From the NCBI GenBank assembly GCA_018806915.1, contig JAGKQI010000103.1, positions 930,001 through 994,000 on the forward strand: 64,000 nt of DNA. The letters are read 5' to 3'. Source of the stretch: Phytophthora colocasiae. Lineage: Eukaryota; Oomycota; Peronosporomycetes; Peronosporales; Peronosporaceae. This document shows positions 46,005 to 56,500 of the stretch, piece by piece. Below the pieces are notes generated by a model. The model was not told where the DNA came from and ran no database searches. It saw only the letters and a list, made by a program, of their open reading frames with translations. The number at the start of each line of letters is the position of its first letter. Within the stretch, counting starts at the first letter, position 1. A program made the translations under genes and the position numbers.

Positions 46005-47984
46005 CTACAACTCGTCGTGCTCGTCATCCTCATCGTCGTCATCGTAGTCGTCCTCACCCTCCGGGCCAGCACCGCCCTGGTATACCTTGGACATGATGGG
46101 GTTGACAAGCTTCTCGACCTCCTTCTGTTTGGCCTCGAAGTCCTCCTTGTCAGCCTCCTGGTTGTCCTCAAGCCAGTCCATGGCATCCTGCACGGCAGTG
46201 AGGACCGTGTCCTTGTCATCCTCGTCGATCTTGTCCTCAAGCTTCTCCTCGACGTTGTTCTTCAGGCTGTACAGGTAGCCCTCCAGAGCGTTACGGCCGT
46301 CAATGCGGTCCTTGACCTTCTTGTCCTCATCGGCGAACTCAGCAGCCTCCTGGACCATGCGGTCGATCTCCTCCTGGGACAGACGGCCCTTCTCGGCAGT
46401 GATCGTGATAGTCTCAGCCTTACCCGTGCCCTTGTCCTCGGCGGACACCTGCAGGATACCGTTGGCATCGATCTCGAACGTCACTTCAATCTGGGGAACA
46501 CCACGCGGGGCAGGGGGCAGGCCAGTCAGCTCGAACTTGCCAAGAAGACGGTTGTCCTTGGTCATGGCACGCTCACCCTCGAACACCTGGATCAGCACAG
46601 CGGGCTGGTTGTCCTGGTACGTGGAGAAGGTCTGCGACTTCTTGGTCGGGATCACAGTGTTACGGTTGATCAACTTGGTCATGACACCACCCACAGTCTC
46701 AATACCCTGGGACAGAGGCACCACATCAATCAGAAGCACGTCCTTGGTCAGATCGTCCTGCTCGCCGCTCAGGATACCGCCCTGCACGGCAGCACCGTAG
46801 GCGACAGCCTCATCAGGGTTCACACCACGCGAGGGCTCCTTGCCGTTGAAGTAGTCCTTGATCAGCTGCTGCACCTTAGGGATACGGGTAGAACCGCCCA
46901 CCAGCACAATCTCGTCCACTTCCGACTTCTTAAGGTCAGCATCCTTCATCACCTTCTCGACAGGGCCAAGGGTCTTCTTGAACAGGTCCTCGTTAAGCTT
47001 CTCGAAACGGGCACGGCTCAGAGATTCAGTGAAGTCCTCACCGTCAAGGAGAGACTCAATCTCAAGACGAGCCTGGGCCTGGGCCGACAGGGCACGCTTG
47101 ACACGCTCAGCCTCACGACGGAGCTTCTGCAGAGCACGCTTGTCCGACGCGACGTCAAGGTTCTTGTCCTTCTTCCACTTCTTAATGAAGTACTGCATGA
47201 TACGCTGGTCAAAGTCCTCACCGCCCAAGTGAGTGTCACCGTTGGTGGCCAGGACCTCGAACACACCGCCATCAATGGCAAGCAGCGTCACATCGAAGGT
47301 ACCGCCACCCAGGTCAAAGACCAGCACGTTCTTCTCGCCCTGAGCCTTCTTGTCAATACCGTAGGCAATGGCAGCAGCCGTAGGCTCGTTGATAATACGC
47401 TGCACAGTAAGACCGGCAATGGTACCGGCATCCTTGGTAGCCTGACGCTGAGCGTCGTTGAAGTAGGCCGGCACCGTCACGACGGCGTCGAACACCTCAC
47501 GGCCAATGTAGCCTTCTGAGATCTGCTTCATCTTGGTAAGCACCATAGCTGACACCTCCTCGGGGGCGAACTGGCGCTTCTCGCCCTTGACTTCCACCTC
47601 AATGAACGGCTTGCCTTCCTTGTTGACGATTTCGTACGGCAGCAGCTTCTTGTCGGCCTGCACCGACTTGTCGCTGTACTTACGTCCAATAAGACGCTTG
47701 ACATCGAACAACGTCTTCTCCGGGTTGATCGTGGCCTGGTTCTTGGCACCGTCACCAATCAGACGCTCGTCGTTCGAGTCCCAGGCGACGTACGAGGGCG
47801 TGATACGGTTTCCCTGGTCGTTGGCGATGATCTCCACCTTCTGGTCCTTGTAGATACCCACGCACGAGTAGGTCGTGCCCAGATCAATGCCGATCACGGG
47901 ACCACGTGGGCCCTTCGTGTCGTCGGCCACCACGACGCCGGCAAAGGCAGCCGCCGCCATGAGGATAATCTTCGTCAGGTTCAT
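46005..47984 (-). CDS. ER chaperone BiP/GRP78 (HSP70 family)
   Basis: 659 residues, intronless. A cleavable signal peptide ([20 protein letters not shown]) is followed by the HSP70 nucleotide-binding domain with the three signatures [25 protein letters not shown] and [20 protein letters not shown]. The substrate-binding domain and helical lid come next, and the acidic tail ends in the ER-retrieval signal HDEL. BiP folds and retains nascent secretory proteins, an important load in an organism that secretes many proteins. The opposite strand carries a long open frame (45939-47519) that is a by-product of the HSP70 codon pattern. Heat-shock and UPR-like sites lie upstream. Confidence 0.98.
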   Translation of the reverse strand: MNLTKIILMAAAAFAGVVVADDTKGPRGPVIGIDLGTTYSCVGIYKDQKVEIIANDQGNRITPSYVAWDSNDERLIGDGAKNQATINPEKTLFDVKRLIGRKYSDKSVQADKKLLPYEIVNKEGKPFIEVEVKGEKRQFAPEEVSAMVLTKMKQISEGYIGREVFDAVVTVPAYFNDAQRQATKDAGTIAGLTVQRIINEPTAAAIAYGIDKKAQGEKNVLVFDLGGGTFDVTLLAIDGGVFEVLATNGDTHLGGEDFDQRIMQYFIKKWKKDKNLDVASDKRALQKLRREAERVKRALSAQAQARLEIESLLDGEDFTESLSRARFEKLNEDLFKKTLGPVEKVMKDADLKKSEVDEIVLVGGSTRIPKVQQLIKDYFNGKEPSRGVNPDEAVAYGAAVQGGILSGEQDDLTKDVLLIDVVPLSQGIETVGGVMTKLINRNTVIPTKKSQTFSTYQDNQPAVLIQVFEGERAMTKDNRLLGKFELTGLPPAPRGVPQIEVTFEIDANGILQVSAEDKGTGKAETITITAEKGRLSQEEIDRMVQEAAEFADEDKKVKDRIDGRNALEGYLYSLKNNVEEKLEDKIDEDDKDTVLTAVQDAMDWLEDNQEADKEDFEAKQKEVEKLVNPIMSKVYQGGAGPEGEDDYDDDDEDDEHDEL

Positions 47985-48112
47985 CCTTCTCTCTGCTTAG
48001 CTTCTCGTTAGCGAAAACGATAATGACCGCGTGGAAGTCAAAAAGATCGGGGCGGGTTCGTGTGCCGCTTCGAATACAAGGCAGTATAGTTCTTTCAAGT
48101 ATATTGCAGTGG

Positions 48113-48156
48113 TGACGTGGCTCAGGGCGGGTTTCGAGAAAATGGGTCTTCTAGAA
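48113..48156 (-). promoter_or_regulatory. Stress-response sites upstream of BiP
   Basis: About 130-170 bp upstream of the BiP start: TGACGTGG at 48113-48120, the core recognised by ATF6/UPR-type bZIP factors in other eukaryotes, and two perfect heat-shock-element pairs, TTCGAGAA at 48133-48140 and TTCTAGAA at 48149-48156. That fits a BiP gene induced by ER stress and heat. Function in oomycetes is inferred. Confidence 0.55.
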
Positions 48157-49054
48157 ACCCGCTTCGAATGCACAGTGTTATTGTATGGAGCATACAGAAA
48201 ACAAGTTAACAGGTTGCCACGCGTTCGTTGATACTTGACTAAGTACGAAGATATGCCTCAACAGGTACGTGTTCAACAGCAACGAAACAGATTGAGAATG
48301 CTCGTGTGGTGCATTCCACTACTACCGTAGTAGGACAGTTACGCTATCGATATTGGCTGCTGCATGCGACGGTGGTGGGAAGGAAGATGTGTGCTCTGCT
48401 GCCACATCCTGCGATGCAGGTACTAGATCGTACTTAGCTGGGGGCAACTCTCCACGTGGCATGAGGACAACAACCCGACCTGCACGTGGCGGTGATTTGC
48501 ACGATATTTGAAGCAGTTTGCAGTATGTAGTGATGCAGCATGAAAGATTGAGGTGGCATGGACAAGAGCAAGTTGGCTTCAAAAGCGCTAGTCGAACCGT
48601 AGAGATCATGAGGCTAGAGCAGTCGTACATGTACGAACAGCAACATATCTGCAGTGTGCGATCCTCCGAGTTACAGTGATAGTGTACATAATGATACATA
48701 AGGCTAAAGGCAAACGCGTAGCAGCTACTCAATGATCGCATCCTTAATTTCAGGGCGATCGTAGCAAGCATTTGTCTGTCTCGGGCGCTTTCTCGCAGAA
48801 GGGTCGATGAATGTCCGATGCAGTTCTGTGTCCGATCTGAGTCGGGCAAGCTCTACAGAAATCGCTGTTCGTCTACAAGTCTTGTGGTTGACGGCTTGCA
48901 AGTTTCAATGACTCATTGCCAATGTCCTACAAACGAGACTTCATGTCTGCTACGTCAACTCAGCCGTTCCTGGATCCTGAGTTTTATGTACTCAACCCTT
49001 CAGTCTATCTCACGAGCAGGCTCATTATCCATCCAACCGTCGAGATCTACAACA
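48157..49054. other. Divergent intergenic region between BiP and the MBL hydrolase
   Basis: About 0.9 kb beyond the BiP stress sites, the upstream region of the plus-strand hydrolase. TACATGTA at 48626-48633. No gene seen. The plus frame from 48818 is only the open extension of the hydrolase. Confidence 0.5.
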
Positions 49055-49993
49055 ATGGAAGTGGTTGTGCTCGGTTGCGGCCCCTCCTCGTCGGTGCCGT
49101 CCATGCGCTGTGTATTGGGCAAGGAGTGTGCTGTGTGTCACGAAGCACACGCGAATCCGGACTCTAAGAACCGTCGGCTCAATCCAAGTCTGCTCGTGCG
49201 GAATCTCAAAGAGGACAAGAACGTTCTCATCGACTGCGGCAAGACCTTCCGCGAGGCTGCTTTCCGAATCTTCCCCAAGATCGGCGTGTCGGCTGTTCAC
49301 TCGCTAGTGTTGACACATGACCATGCAGATGCAATGCTGGGCATGGACGATCTGCGGGAGGTGCAGGCAACTGTGGAGACTGTGGATCCAGTGACCAAGG
49401 AGCTGTACAAGATCCCACCGGAGGCTATGAAGGTGCACTGCAGTGAGCCTACCAGTCACGGCGTGATTGCCAAGTTCCCGTACTTGATCGACAATGAACC
49501 TCTTCCTCCAGCGGGGGAAGGAGTCCCGAAACCATTCCGATGGACTGCGAAGCTTCAAATTGAGAATTTTAGCTCATGGGAACCGTTTGAGGCTTGTGGC
49601 ATCAAGTTTCTCCCCTTCCCTGTCATTCACGGGGCTGGATACACATCATTCGGGTTTGAGTTTGGAGGAGAAGTTGGAAAACGATTCGTCTACATCTCGG
49701 ATGTGAGTGAGATTCCGGAGGAGACGAGGGAGTTCTTGAACGATGCGAGCAAACCTGTCATTGATGTTCTGCTGATCGATGCGCTGTATCTCGACAAGTA
49801 TCACAGCACACACATGAATCTGGAGAAGGTGATGGAGGAGATTTCTACTTTCAAACCCAAGCGCACGCTGCTGACTGGCATGAGCCATGATTTCGACTAC
49901 CCCAAGCACAGCGTTGAGTTGCCGAAAATGAGCAAGGAGAAGGGTATGAACATCGAAATGACCTACGACGGACTGCTTATCAGGCTCCCTTGA
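49055..49993 (+). CDS. Metallo-beta-lactamase-fold hydrolase, PhnP-like
   Basis: 312 residues from MEVVVLGCGPSSSVPSMRC. The metal-binding motif is THDHADA at 87-93 (HxHxDx type), with later ligands likely in VIHGAGYTS, YISDVSEI and GMSHDFDY. A cysteine-bearing insert early on (LGKECAVCHEAHANPDSKNR) and the overall layout match the PhnP/yeast hydrolase C777.06c group, which cleave phosphodiester bonds. The substrate is unknown here. The start at 49055 begins directly at the first beta-strand. The frame is open upstream to 48818 without conserved residues. Confidence 0.85.
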   Translation: MEVVVLGCGPSSSVPSMRCVLGKECAVCHEAHANPDSKNRRLNPSLLVRNLKEDKNVLIDCGKTFREAAFRIFPKIGVSAVHSLVLTHDHADAMLGMDDLREVQATVETVDPVTKELYKIPPEAMKVHCSEPTSHGVIAKFPYLIDNEPLPPAGEGVPKPFRWTAKLQIENFSSWEPFEACGIKFLPFPVIHGAGYTSFGFEFGGEVGKRFVYISDVSEIPEETREFLNDASKPVIDVLLIDALYLDKYHSTHMNLEKVMEEISTFKPKRTLLTGMSHDFDYPKHSVELPKMSKEKGMNIEMTYDGLLIRLP

Positions 49994-50099
49994 TTTGACG
50001 CAACCTATAGAGCCGGGTAGAACTTACTTGACGACATTTCCCTGTCAACCAACACGAACAACCTGCTTCTCTCCTCTCATTCATAACGCAGACACAGAT

Positions 50100-52296
50100 T
50101 TATTCCATCGTGACAACGCTTGAGCCGCCACCAATAACTGTCGCCTCTGGCAAATTGGCACTTGATACCTGGGAAATACCTTCCGCTTCTTGCTTTGTTT
50201 CGATGTCATCGGAAGATGGAGAAAACAACAAACCAGCTTCCCGCATGATCTTATCGAACTCTTCAATTTCTTTAGTCACGGCGTTGGCGGCACTGAGTGC
50301 TCTTGATGGCGCTGGGAATAGGCGATGAAAGCATTTGATCAGATACGGCACAAGCTCAGCCCGAATCACCTGTGTCAGTACCATAGTGAGACTCGTCCGA
50401 TTTCAAAAGATCCACGATATTTCATACCTCATTCATCGCACGAACAGATTCCGCAAGAGCTGCAGCCCTTGCATTCCTTGGGGTTGTGCTAGTGCCTTCA
50501 CCTTGGCTTTTACCGCTTTTGACCTGCAACTCGAGTCCATTCTGCTCGACAAAATCCGCGATCGTGAGTAGCATCGTGCCAATTGCACTCCGGTACTTTT
50601 TATCCAAACGGTTCTGGAGGGAGGATATCGCACATAGGCGCAACTCGTTCAGGGACGTCAGCAGAGCGTTGGTAAACTCCGCCAACAAAGGAAACGACAT
50701 CAGACATCGCGGAGGTGAATAGTCCTCTCCATTGGAGGAGGCTGCTGCAGCACGAGAAGCGAACGGAAAGTTGTTGCTGGTTCCGTTGGCTGACGAACGG
50801 TACGATGCAATCACGATAGGCGTCTTTGAAGAAGCCGAAAACGACGAGCCACTGGAGGTTGACAACGAGTGCGCGCTCAGATTCTCTTGGAACTCACGGC
50901 AAGCTGAACGCCAGTACTCTGTCATCAGATTCAGCACGTGATCCTCGAAATATACGACTAGCACAGCTCGAAAGTCAACACCAACGCGGCCCAGTGATCC
51001 TCCGAAGAATAAACTCTGCTCGATAATCGTCGCAATGGAGCTGAAATCATCGATCTTCGGTAGTTGCCTGGCAACAACAAAACAAAAGTTAGGGCAAACT
51101 TTGAAGTCAGACGCCATTTGTGCTTTGCCGGAATTCATACTTCATGAGGATGTGGATAAAGTTGGCGACAGTTGTGGTCGCCCAGCGACACAGCGGTGGA
51201 TCCACTTTGCCATCGACATTCTACAAGAGATATATGACATATAGTTAGTATCGTTTGATAGTGTGTCGGGCATCAATGAGCTCACCTCGCTACCAAAGAT
51301 TGCCGAGTACTGGGTGATCATGTCGAACCAGCTCGTTCGTTTAATGTCGATGACTTGAATGATCTACATGTACAGCGGAATAACATCAGTACATAGCACT
51401 AATCATGAAGTAGATCCGGAAAGGATAGCAACGCACATATTGATACGGATCAGAGGACGAAATCCCGCGACTCAAAGACGATAGCCACACATTTCTGCAG
51501 GCCAAAAACTCCTCCTTGAGTTGATTCTCATATTCCAGTGACCCCACTGTGACAGCTCCATCCTTCTCAATGAGTGCATCAAGACGTCGAAGATAAACCA
51601 CAATTCGAACACACAGAGCTAACTGCAAGTCTTCACGCAGCTTCTGTAGAAGTTTCTCGCGCATGATACTTGTCATCTCCGCTACTTCACGCACCAAACA
51701 ATCGATTACCACATTGTGGGAGACTTTGGCATTATCGCCAGCCTGGAACGTCTCATTGGCGAACTGAATTACATCCAGTGCTGAGTCGAATAGCTCGTTG
51801 TGGATACAAGCCTCTAGCAATTGCGGGATCTCCAGCAACTCCGTTAACTGCACAGCAGAACTTTTGTGACCGCAATGTTAACAATAAGAACAATAAAATT
51901 TTTTACCTGCAAATAGTGCTCAAAAACAAACTGGATATCACCGTGCTTGGATACAACATCCGCCACCTCCTCCTGGAACTTGGCACAGTAATCTTGCAAC
52001 GCTGGGATAGCAGCCTCAATCTTAGTGGTCTCTTCTTTGAGTTCCCCTAACTGGATAATACCGAAAACAATTATTGTTTGACATTAGCAAGAAACAAGGA
52101 ACAACAATTGGTGTGAAAACGATCCAGCTCCTACATCATCCTTCACGATAGCGGCACATTGGTTGCTCTGAATGAATACGTGGTAGTTCTTAAGCACTAG
52201 GTTTCGTAATTGCTCAGCTGTGTTGTCAGCCTGAATCTGCAGCCGCCATGGTTCCTTCTTGAGCTCTTCGAGCGAGCATGTCTTTAGGGACGCCAT
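50100..52296 (-). CDS. COG complex subunit 8 (Golgi tethering)
   Basis: Seven exons: 52135-52296, 51907-52050, 51437-51847, 51286-51363, 51141-51220, 50428-51067 and 50100-50369, 594 residues with consistent phases. The N-terminal CSLEELKKEPWRLQIQADNT and NYHVFIQSNQC match the COG8/Dor1 start, and LTELLEIPQLLEACIHNELF with DSALDVIQFANE matches its most conserved block. COG8 joins lobe B of the COG tether that captures retrograde vesicles at the Golgi. A serine-rich loop (SLSTSSGSSFSASSKTPI) interrupts the C-terminal half. The promoter is now bounded by a copia element 219 bp upstream of the start codon. Confidence 0.85.
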
Positions 52297-52325
52297 AATT
52301 TGCTGAAATCAAGTACCGGTATGAA

Positions 52326-52515
52326 GGAACATAGGTGGTACCTTAAATTTTATTATACCATTTTAGAGAGACATCAGTCGAGATTTGCTAATAGAGAGAG
52401 TACATTCTGGGCAGAGACTACCTCCAGTGGAGATTCTCCGTAAGAGTTGCCTGTGGGCACAATGATGATGGTTAGATACGATGGGCTCTGGAAAGGATCG
52501 TCAACGTGCACGTTG
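52326..52515. repeat. 190-bp direct repeat flanking the copia element, COG8-side copy
   Basis: Identical by eye to 58005-58194. Runs from GGAACATAGGTGGTACC to GTGCACGTTG and abuts the LTR at 52516. It also contains the last 47 codons of the small minus-strand ORF that is intact at the other copy. Confidence 0.95.
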
Positions 52516-52721
52516 TGTTGTGATTCCGACAAGCTGCAATAGCTCCGACGAGCTCCTGATGAATAGGGAGAAATATGAAGACTGAATTACTTGGTGTTAG
52601 TTGCTCCTACCAGAGCACTGACCAACACTCATGGGCCTTTGCCCTCTCTCATACAGCGACCTGGTTCCCTGCTGCTCAATCTTTCTTCAAACTGCGCCAG
52701 GTCTCGATGCACAATCCAACA
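52516..52721 (-). repeat. 3' LTR of the copia element
   Basis: 206 bp, on the minus strand beginning TGTTGGATTGTGCATCGAGA and ending with ACAACA. Identical by eye to the other LTR. Confidence 0.95.
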
Positions 52722-52767
52722 CGCCCTTCTCGAAGATCGGTTTTCGAGGTCGAACACGGGTCTTCGA

Positions 52768-53504
52768 CTACTCTGCTTCTCCAATCCCTGCAATTTGCAA
52801 CAACATTTTCAGTCGCTTCTTGTCAAGAGGCTTGGTGAACGTGTCAGCCGGGTTCGTTTCACCCTTCACCTTGTGCAACTCCACAGTGCCCTTTTGCACT
52901 TGTTCCCGAACGTAATGCCACCGCAATTCAATGTGGCGAGTGCGTCTGCTGTAGGTAGGATTAGTTGCCATCACGTGAGCCGCTTGATTGTCAATTCCCA
53001 CACGCAGTTTCACCTTATGCTGCGGTAAAAGCTCCTGTAAAACATTTTCCCAGCAACCGCCTCCATCGTGGCCTCGCACGCTGCAATGTACTCCGCCTCT
53101 GCGGTCGACAAAGCAATGACAGATTGCCGTCGTGACATCCACGCTACAGCTCCACTAGCAAGCGTAAACACGAATCCAGTGGTGCTCTTCCTTTGATCTG
53201 GGTCGTTAGCCCAATCACTGTCGCAGTAGCCCTGCAACACCAACTCCTTTGAGTTGTTCTTCTTCTCGTACTTAATACCATAGTCTAGAGTCCCTGCCAA
53301 GTAGCGCAACACTCTCTTTAGAGTCCCAATATGCTTCGACGAAGGATTCGCCACGAAGCGACTCAGCTGGCCCAAGACGAAAGCCAGGTCCGGCCTGGTA
53401 CTAGTAGCCAGGTACATGAGCATGCCAACAGCCTCACGGTACGGAAAGCTGCTGTCAGCACACTCCTTCTCTCCAAGAGGTATAAGCCGGGAGTTTACTT
53501 CCAT
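52768..53504 (-). pseudogene. Copia pol C-terminus: RNase H, in two frames
   Basis: Two overlapping minus-strand frames continue pol after the main ORF stops. The first (53010-53504) has MLMYLATSTRPDLAFVLGQL, KRVLRYLAGTLDYGIKY, YCDSDWANDPDQRKSTTGFV and LSTAEAEYIAACEA, the RT/RNase H tail of copia. The second (52768-53142) continues with VLQELLPQHKVKLRVGIDNQ, HIELRWHYVREQVQ and NPADTFTKPLDKKRLK, the copia C-terminus. A shift is needed near 53500 and another near 53050. Both look like one-base losses or errors. Confidence 0.85.
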
Positions 53505-56500
53505 TGATTCCCCACTGCGTGAGCATTCTCAAAACCCAACTTTCCCAGAATCTCTCTTGCATACTTGCCTTGGTTGATCATGATGTACTCCGGAGTGTGT
53601 GTCACTTCCACACCCAAGTACTGTGTCAACAGCCCTTGATCCTTAAGACCGTACGTGTTGTCCAAGTCCATGAACAACTGATCCTTGAACTGCTTGCTGT
53701 TTGTTGCCACTAAAATGTCGTCGACGTATACTAACACGTATACAATCGTGTCATCCTCGAACAGGTAGTACAGACATGGCTCCGTCAACGATCTCTGGTA
53801 TCCACGCTGGATGAACCAATCATTTAGTTCCGAGTTCCATTCTCGACCCGATTGTCTTAGTCCATATAGAGCCTTGAGTACAACGTAGGAATGTCCATTC
53901 ACTCTGCACGGATATCCACTGATGGAGTGTAGATACTGACGTATCCCTAGCCAGGCGTTGAGGTAGGCAGTGTTCACGTCTCCACCATAAACCTCTAACT
54001 CCAGTAGTGCAGCCAATCCCAACAACAGTCGGAACGATGCCATTCTGGCTACAGGCGCGAAGGTCTCCTTGAAGTCAATGCCTGGTCGTTGGTGATTCCC
54101 CAACGCCACAATTCGAGCCTTGAATCTGATCACGTATCCTTGGTGATCCGACTTCAATGCATAGACCCACATCGTGCTCACCGGTTTAGCATATTCAGGA
54201 ATTTCCTCATTTGGAATCTCTTGGATAACTCCCTTCGCTTTCAGTGCAGCGATCTCTTCTGTTTCTGCTTCCAGCCAATAGTTTGCCCACTTTGACCGTA
54301 GTGCTTCACGTCTGTTCCTGGGGACTTTCACCTCACATGCGCGAATAGGCTTTCCGTTTCCGTCCAGGATCCGTGAGGACGTAGCACACATAACAAAGTC
54401 ATTAAACCGTTGAGGCCGACGTCTTTCATGCGTCTCTCGAAGTCCAGTTCGAGTCCTCTTCACCTCTGGTTTATCTGCCTCATGCTCAACACGATCCTCC
54501 TCTGACTGAGTTTCATCGCGATGTGCACGTTTTCCAGTTTCTCGGGCAGCAGTTGGGGTAATTTGAGCACTAGCATCCACGGTTTGTGCGTTATCCTTCT
54601 CCACAACTACATGGTAATGCTCATTCAATTCATCCTCCAACCAATTGCTTGTTTCCAAGTCCTCTTCAAGTCCAATCGCACTTGACATGTTGTCATTTTC
54701 CACTGAGATTATCTTCTCATCAAACGAAAACCCACTTGCCACAGTAATGTTGTCATCAACCAGCGATCCTTCTTCCTCATCCTCCTCCACGTTGTCTGCT
54801 ACCGATGAACCACGCGTTCCCGCCACAGATTCAACGTCTTCATTCTGATCTCCTGGACTGTCATCAGCTCTCTGATCTCCAGAACCACTTGCCACATCAC
54901 TTTCCGGAACGCAAGCACTAAGACTGCGAACAACAACTGACTCACCACGTGAAGCTTCATCACCGTGACCATCACTCTCGATTTCGGGTTCAAGAACCTC
55001 TCTACTAAGTTCTCTTGTGCTTCCAACGTCGTCCTGCCGAGTCTCCAGTTCTTGCGAGATCGTGTCTACATGCTTGACGCCCTTCTCGAGCTCTCTGTCA
55101 GCCACTACATCCATTTCGCCTCCCACGAGCTCAACAGACCGTTCGGTGTTTTGCTCGCTAAACATGGACTGTGTCCAGGATGTAGCCATCTCCAGCTCCG
55201 AGATGGTTTCCTGTTCGACGTCCTGATCTTCACGCCGTGTGAAGTGCAACGACTCCAGATCATCTTCGTCTACAGCATTATCATGACGGTCTTTGTACAC
55301 TACATCTTCAGCCACACGTAGGTCCGACACGAACTTGGCGGTGTGCTCCTCTGGGAAGTAAACTTTACAGCCTACAACATCCTCCTCATATCCTAGCACA
55401 AAACCAATCTTCGCATTGTTGTCATGTTTGCGTCTTCCCGATGTCACTGGCACGTGTACATACGCCAACGATCCAAACTTTCGAATGTGATGCACGTCAG
55501 GTTTCATCCCGAACATCATCTCATACGGTACTCCTTGAGTCCCGCGATTGTATACTCGATTCTTCACGTATACCGCATTCCGTAGGGCTTCTGGCCACAA
55601 GCTCCGAGGCAATCCTGCATGCAACATCGTGGTTTTCATCATATCCACCAAAGATTGATGAGTTCGTTCACACAAGTTCAACTGTGAACTCTTTGGACCC
55701 ACACGGATGTGCTCAATTCCTCTCCTTGCGTACCAGTTTTCCATCCCTCTGTTAATGAATTCACCACCTTTGTCCGTCAGTACTTGCTTCACTTTGTAAT
55801 CAGCACCGTCACCATCCCGTCCGGCTTGGCGCTCAGCCCAAAGTATGTACTCCTGCAAGTGCTTGTTCACAATGGGACTCTCCTTGCTCGTCAACAAGTA
55901 CACTTTCACGAATCTAGAATATCCGTCCATTACAACTAGTACGGCTTCATACCGAGTCCGATTGTCCTTACTGGGGATTAACAGGTCCGCATACACCACT
56001 TGATTCGGCCATTTTGTTGCTCTGTCAAGTTTCTTGCGGTGACCTTTCTTCTTCTGCTTTCCTAAGTGACAAGCATCGCAGATATCCCGGTGACGCTGGG
56101 TCAGCATCATGCCCTTCACTAGCCCCTTATCCACCATAGTTTTCAGATATTGAGGGCAAATATGACACATGCGCTCGTGCCATAATGCCAAAGTACCAAC
56201 TCCATCGGCTACTGTAACATTTGCCAGTGGACGACGATCAACCGGCCGCTCCACTCTTGACTGTCCTGGATGCACTCCTAAGAAACCCCAAGTTGCTTCT
56301 TGTGGCTTCGCTAGAGCCACGGCTCTTCCTTCCCAAAGTATAGCGAAGTCCTGAGTGTCATGATCAAACGTGAAGTCAAACCCTTGTTCATGTGCCAATC
56401 CGGGTGAAAAGAGTCCAAATTCAGCTCCCGGAATGTAAAAAACATCCTCCAGATACATCACCTTCTGTTCGCCATTTACTTCAGTGGTCATTTCAACAGT

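Noticed and set aside
45939..47519. 526-residue open frame opposite BiP
   Set aside because: It is the reverse reading of HSP70 codons. The glutamate dehydrogenase name given to such frames is a known misannotation.
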